Position numbers and translations under genes: made by a program | Part shown: positions 61,433 to 64,000 of the stretch, piece by piece | Layout: every line of letters begins with the position of its first letter | Position numbering within the stretch: the first letter of the stretch is position 1 | The notes under the pieces: generated by a model | The model's input: the letters and a program-made list of their open reading frames with translations, nothing else | The model's database searches: none | What the model was told of the DNA's origin: nothing | DNA from: Urechis unicinctus | Taxonomy: Eukaryota > Annelida > Polychaeta > Xenopneusta > Urechidae | Direction of reading: 5' to 3' | NCBI GenBank assembly: GCA_034190875.2 | Contig: CM067356.1 | Location: 28,481,103 to 28,545,102 of the forward strand | Length of the DNA: 64,000 bases

Positions 61433-63701
61433 GGCTGATGGCGGTGCTTGTTCTTGTGGTGATGACGAAATCGCTCTGTTGATGCATTATTTCTTGCGAC
61501 ACTGCTATTGCAGACTCCTGTAATATCCGGGGTTTTACATCCACATCCTATTAGTAAATCAAAGATCCAGTCAATCAAACATCCTGTTAGACAGCTAATA
61601 TCATCGAATTTGTCAACAAGTGAGTGAAAGCCGTAATAACATTGCTATCGCTAAATGCAAGACGCATTGTGTTTTGCTCGAGTTGCAGCAGGGTAGTTTG
61701 AATAAAATCTGATCAATGTTTCTTTGCCTTTATAAAACTAGAGCATTAGCTAAGCGACAAGTAATAATCTTTTGGGTTTAACAGTACTCCCTTATACATG
61801 TCATAGAGTTTTGGCTCTATGATAGGCCGTTTTTATTTGCCAATATAAAAATACCGCTCTTATATGTTTTACGTAAATGCAGGCTTCGTGACGCAGTCCT
61901 TTAACATTGCGACACAGTTGATTGATAGCCATAATCATGGCGTCGGTCGAACTGGTATCACAGAGGCATTCAAATAAGCAATAAACGCTTCAAATTATTG
62001 AGCCAAGCTTGAGCAGCTTGGTTGCATCGGCTTTGATGGTCAGCTCTGTCAGTGAATCAAATGAAGCGGGAAAATTAGTTTCACGCCCAGGCTGACTTAA
62101 AACTAGCTCCCAAAGTAATAATCTTCTACCAATGCAAATACCAGAATAAACGTTTGCTTACTTTAATACTGGTCAATCTGAGTATGAATTTCATATTCGG
62201 CTCAACGTTTTATTTGTTTGGTGTTGTCTTACAAGTCAACTGAATCTGGCAAAGCTAATCTATTATGACGTCTTGCTATTCAGCAGACAGGTGTTTCTTT
62301 TCACTTGATATTATATTTCCTGTGAGTAAGGCTATTGCACGGGCCTCTAGTTTATGTGTCCACAACATCCATCGGTCATTTGAAATAAAATTACCTACAT
62401 TACTGAAAGGTTGGATTTCAAGAATGGGTGCTATGGATACGGTGACAAATGATGATTGCAGTTGAGCCTTCAGTAATTACTACACAGGATTGCACATCTC
62501 GGATGACATCTTGCACAAACTGTCATAGTTTTAACTGCAATAATCATCGTCTTCCATTTAGTTAAATAGCAAGAAAAAGTCAGATGATAGCAACTAAATC
62601 TAAAGTTTGTAACGGGGAAAACAAGTAAATGGGCTACATGAGAGCCAGTAACACTCATACGTCACGCTCTCCATCCCGGTTAGTCGCATGGTCAAGCATG
62701 CTGTGTTGTGAAACCTCCACTATGCCATCGGTTATTTGTTTTTATTAATAACAGAGATCATATAACACACAATCTGAATCATTGATGCAAACATGGAAAG
62801 GGATAAAAAAAATTCTGAATGACTTCATGTGTGTATTGCATAAGTATGCACTTTGTAATTGAATGTTCGGCTATGCTCAGCAGGTATCGTAAGTGCTCCA
62901 AGGTGTGATAGTAAGAAGACACCATGCCGGTTTAATGCAGCAGAATCAAGTTTCAAGCAGGGTGTTCTGTATCCGATAGACCTACACAGGAGGGTATATT
63001 CACCACGCTAGTTGACAAATATAATATCCGATCACATATTTGGATGATATAGATTCGAGTGATAAATACTCAAAATCTAAAATGTATATGATGATTATGT
63101 AAATATATTGTTACAATATATATGTTAAGTGGTTTTGGCATATCTTCACTAATTACAGGTCCACGACCATGTTCATATCAACATACAAGCTACTGATTAG
63201 CTATTACAAATGAAAGGATTAGATAACAATCATCATTGACCTTCACAACGTTTACCACAGCACTAATAACATATATTCACGGCACAGTAGTATATTTTCG
63301 CAGTTATGAGCTGGTTGACGCAGTAAATGCTTTCATATTGCTTGGTCACTACTCATGTATTACAAATATATATAATCTACAAAGCCACATTAACCCAGTC
63401 TACCAGATCATGTTCAGCATAAATTTTCGCCTCACTTAATCGTCAATAGAGAGCATTTGACAATTTTCTCTTACTCCTCTGACATTTAATCGATTGCTTT
63501 GAATGATGTAAGTACTGCTTCGCATATATATGACTAAGGGCATTTTGACCTGTTTCATACTAATGGGTCTGCAAGTTTTTGCGGAAATAAATTTATTCTT
63601 CTACGATTGCTCAATTCGACACAATGCAGTTCCAGGCCATTGACAGTGTGACTTACAAGATTCTATTAAGTTGTATGTCATCGCGTTTGTCTGAAATACA
63701 G
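61433..63701. other. Sequence right of the triplicated segment, no firm gene
   Basis: Unique in the window. A possible donor TTTCCT|GTGAGT at 62,319 and a 66-codon frame around it (62,265-62,465), and a 67-codon hydrophobic frame at 63,236-63,439, lack other support. No mobile element was recognised. Confidence 0.35.
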
Positions 63702-63769
63702 GTTTTTATTATGGAATCAGATTTGATGATTGCAGGGGCTGCGTGGGGCTCTCCCAGGTGACATTACAG
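63702..63769 (+). CDS. Possible small exon
   Basis: Acceptor TCTGAAATACAG, donor TTACAG|GTAACA, 68 bp, phase 1 to 0. It encodes FYYGIRFDDCRGCVGLSQVT with C-x2-C. An alternative donor, CCCAG|GTGACA, lies 12 bp earlier. It is short and without comparison. Confidence 0.25.
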
Positions 63770-64000
63770 GTAACAATTTGACCATGTCCGTTAAATGTAA
63801 TGCTGCATCGAATGTTTGAATGGTGGGCAATGATAATCCAGCATTCGATGATGATTGTTGTGATCAATCGGGGTGATTCGTTTCTGCCGTTACCGACTGA
63901 TGCTACCGATTAGTTGTCTTGGACTGATGATACAAGATATAGATTGGAGGTTCGTCTAGGCATGTGATAAGGCGACCATTCTCATAGAAGGGGCTACTAC

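Overview
This window looks like accessory, repeat-rich DNA from a small-intron animal genome, most likely a marine invertebrate. The reasons are GT-AG split genes with introns of about 57-175 bp, a secreted PAN/Apple-like protein, several LINE remnants, a PIF/Harbinger remnant, a Polinton-type polymerase remnant, AT-rich DNA and very long (AT)n arrays. No prokaryotic gene organisation, tRNA, rRNA or CRISPR array was seen. The species cannot be named from the sequence alone.

The dominant structure is a segment present three times. Copy C1 (about 2,250-14,330) is inverted relative to copies C2 (about 15,960-39,908) and C3 (about 41,811-61,432), which lie in direct orientation. C1 and C2 form a broken inverted repeat around a unique spacer at 14.33-15.96 kb. 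C2 and C3 are about 97-98% identical where I compared them by hand. C1 is older or faster evolving. Each copy has lost or gained different pieces: C1 lacks about 2.65 kb that C2/C3 carry; C2 lacks pieces carried by C1/C3; C3 lacks about 5.8 kb and 1.4 kb that C2 carries.

The best-supported genes are three paralogues of one four-exon gene (3,677-4,789 +; 21,150-22,282 -; 46,726-47,864 -). Exon phases and splice sites agree in all three. Each encodes a 252-residue secreted protein with a cleavable signal peptide, a five-cysteine PAN/Apple-like region and a beta-rich C-terminal half of unknown type. By hand count, C1 and C2 differ at about 21 amino acids but only about 10 silent codons. The replacements include three adjacent residues in one loop.

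Around them are smaller exon candidates with matching splice sites. Many encode short cysteine-bearing or transmembrane pieces, including a two-exon type I membrane tail that is intact only in C3 (42,214-42,697) and a transmembrane exon found only in C3 (43,982-44,211). I could not join these into full gene models. They look like parts of one or more fast-changing cell-surface or secreted protein genes, partly decayed.

The rest is mobile and repeat DNA: LINE fragments (11.6-12.7, 25.65-26.88, 37.58-38.30, 52.19-53.41, 58.66-59.38 kb), a Harbinger N-terminal fragment (34.85-35.47 kb), a fossil virus-like DNA element with a YqaJ-type exonuclease (39.2-41.66 kb, part copied at 60.6-61.4 kb), a Polinton-type polymerase fossil at the left edge, a 62-bp minisatellite, and (AT)n/(TC)n arrays upstream of every copy of the secreted-protein gene. 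The right end (61.43-64.0 kb) lies outside the triplicated segment and holds no gene I can support well.
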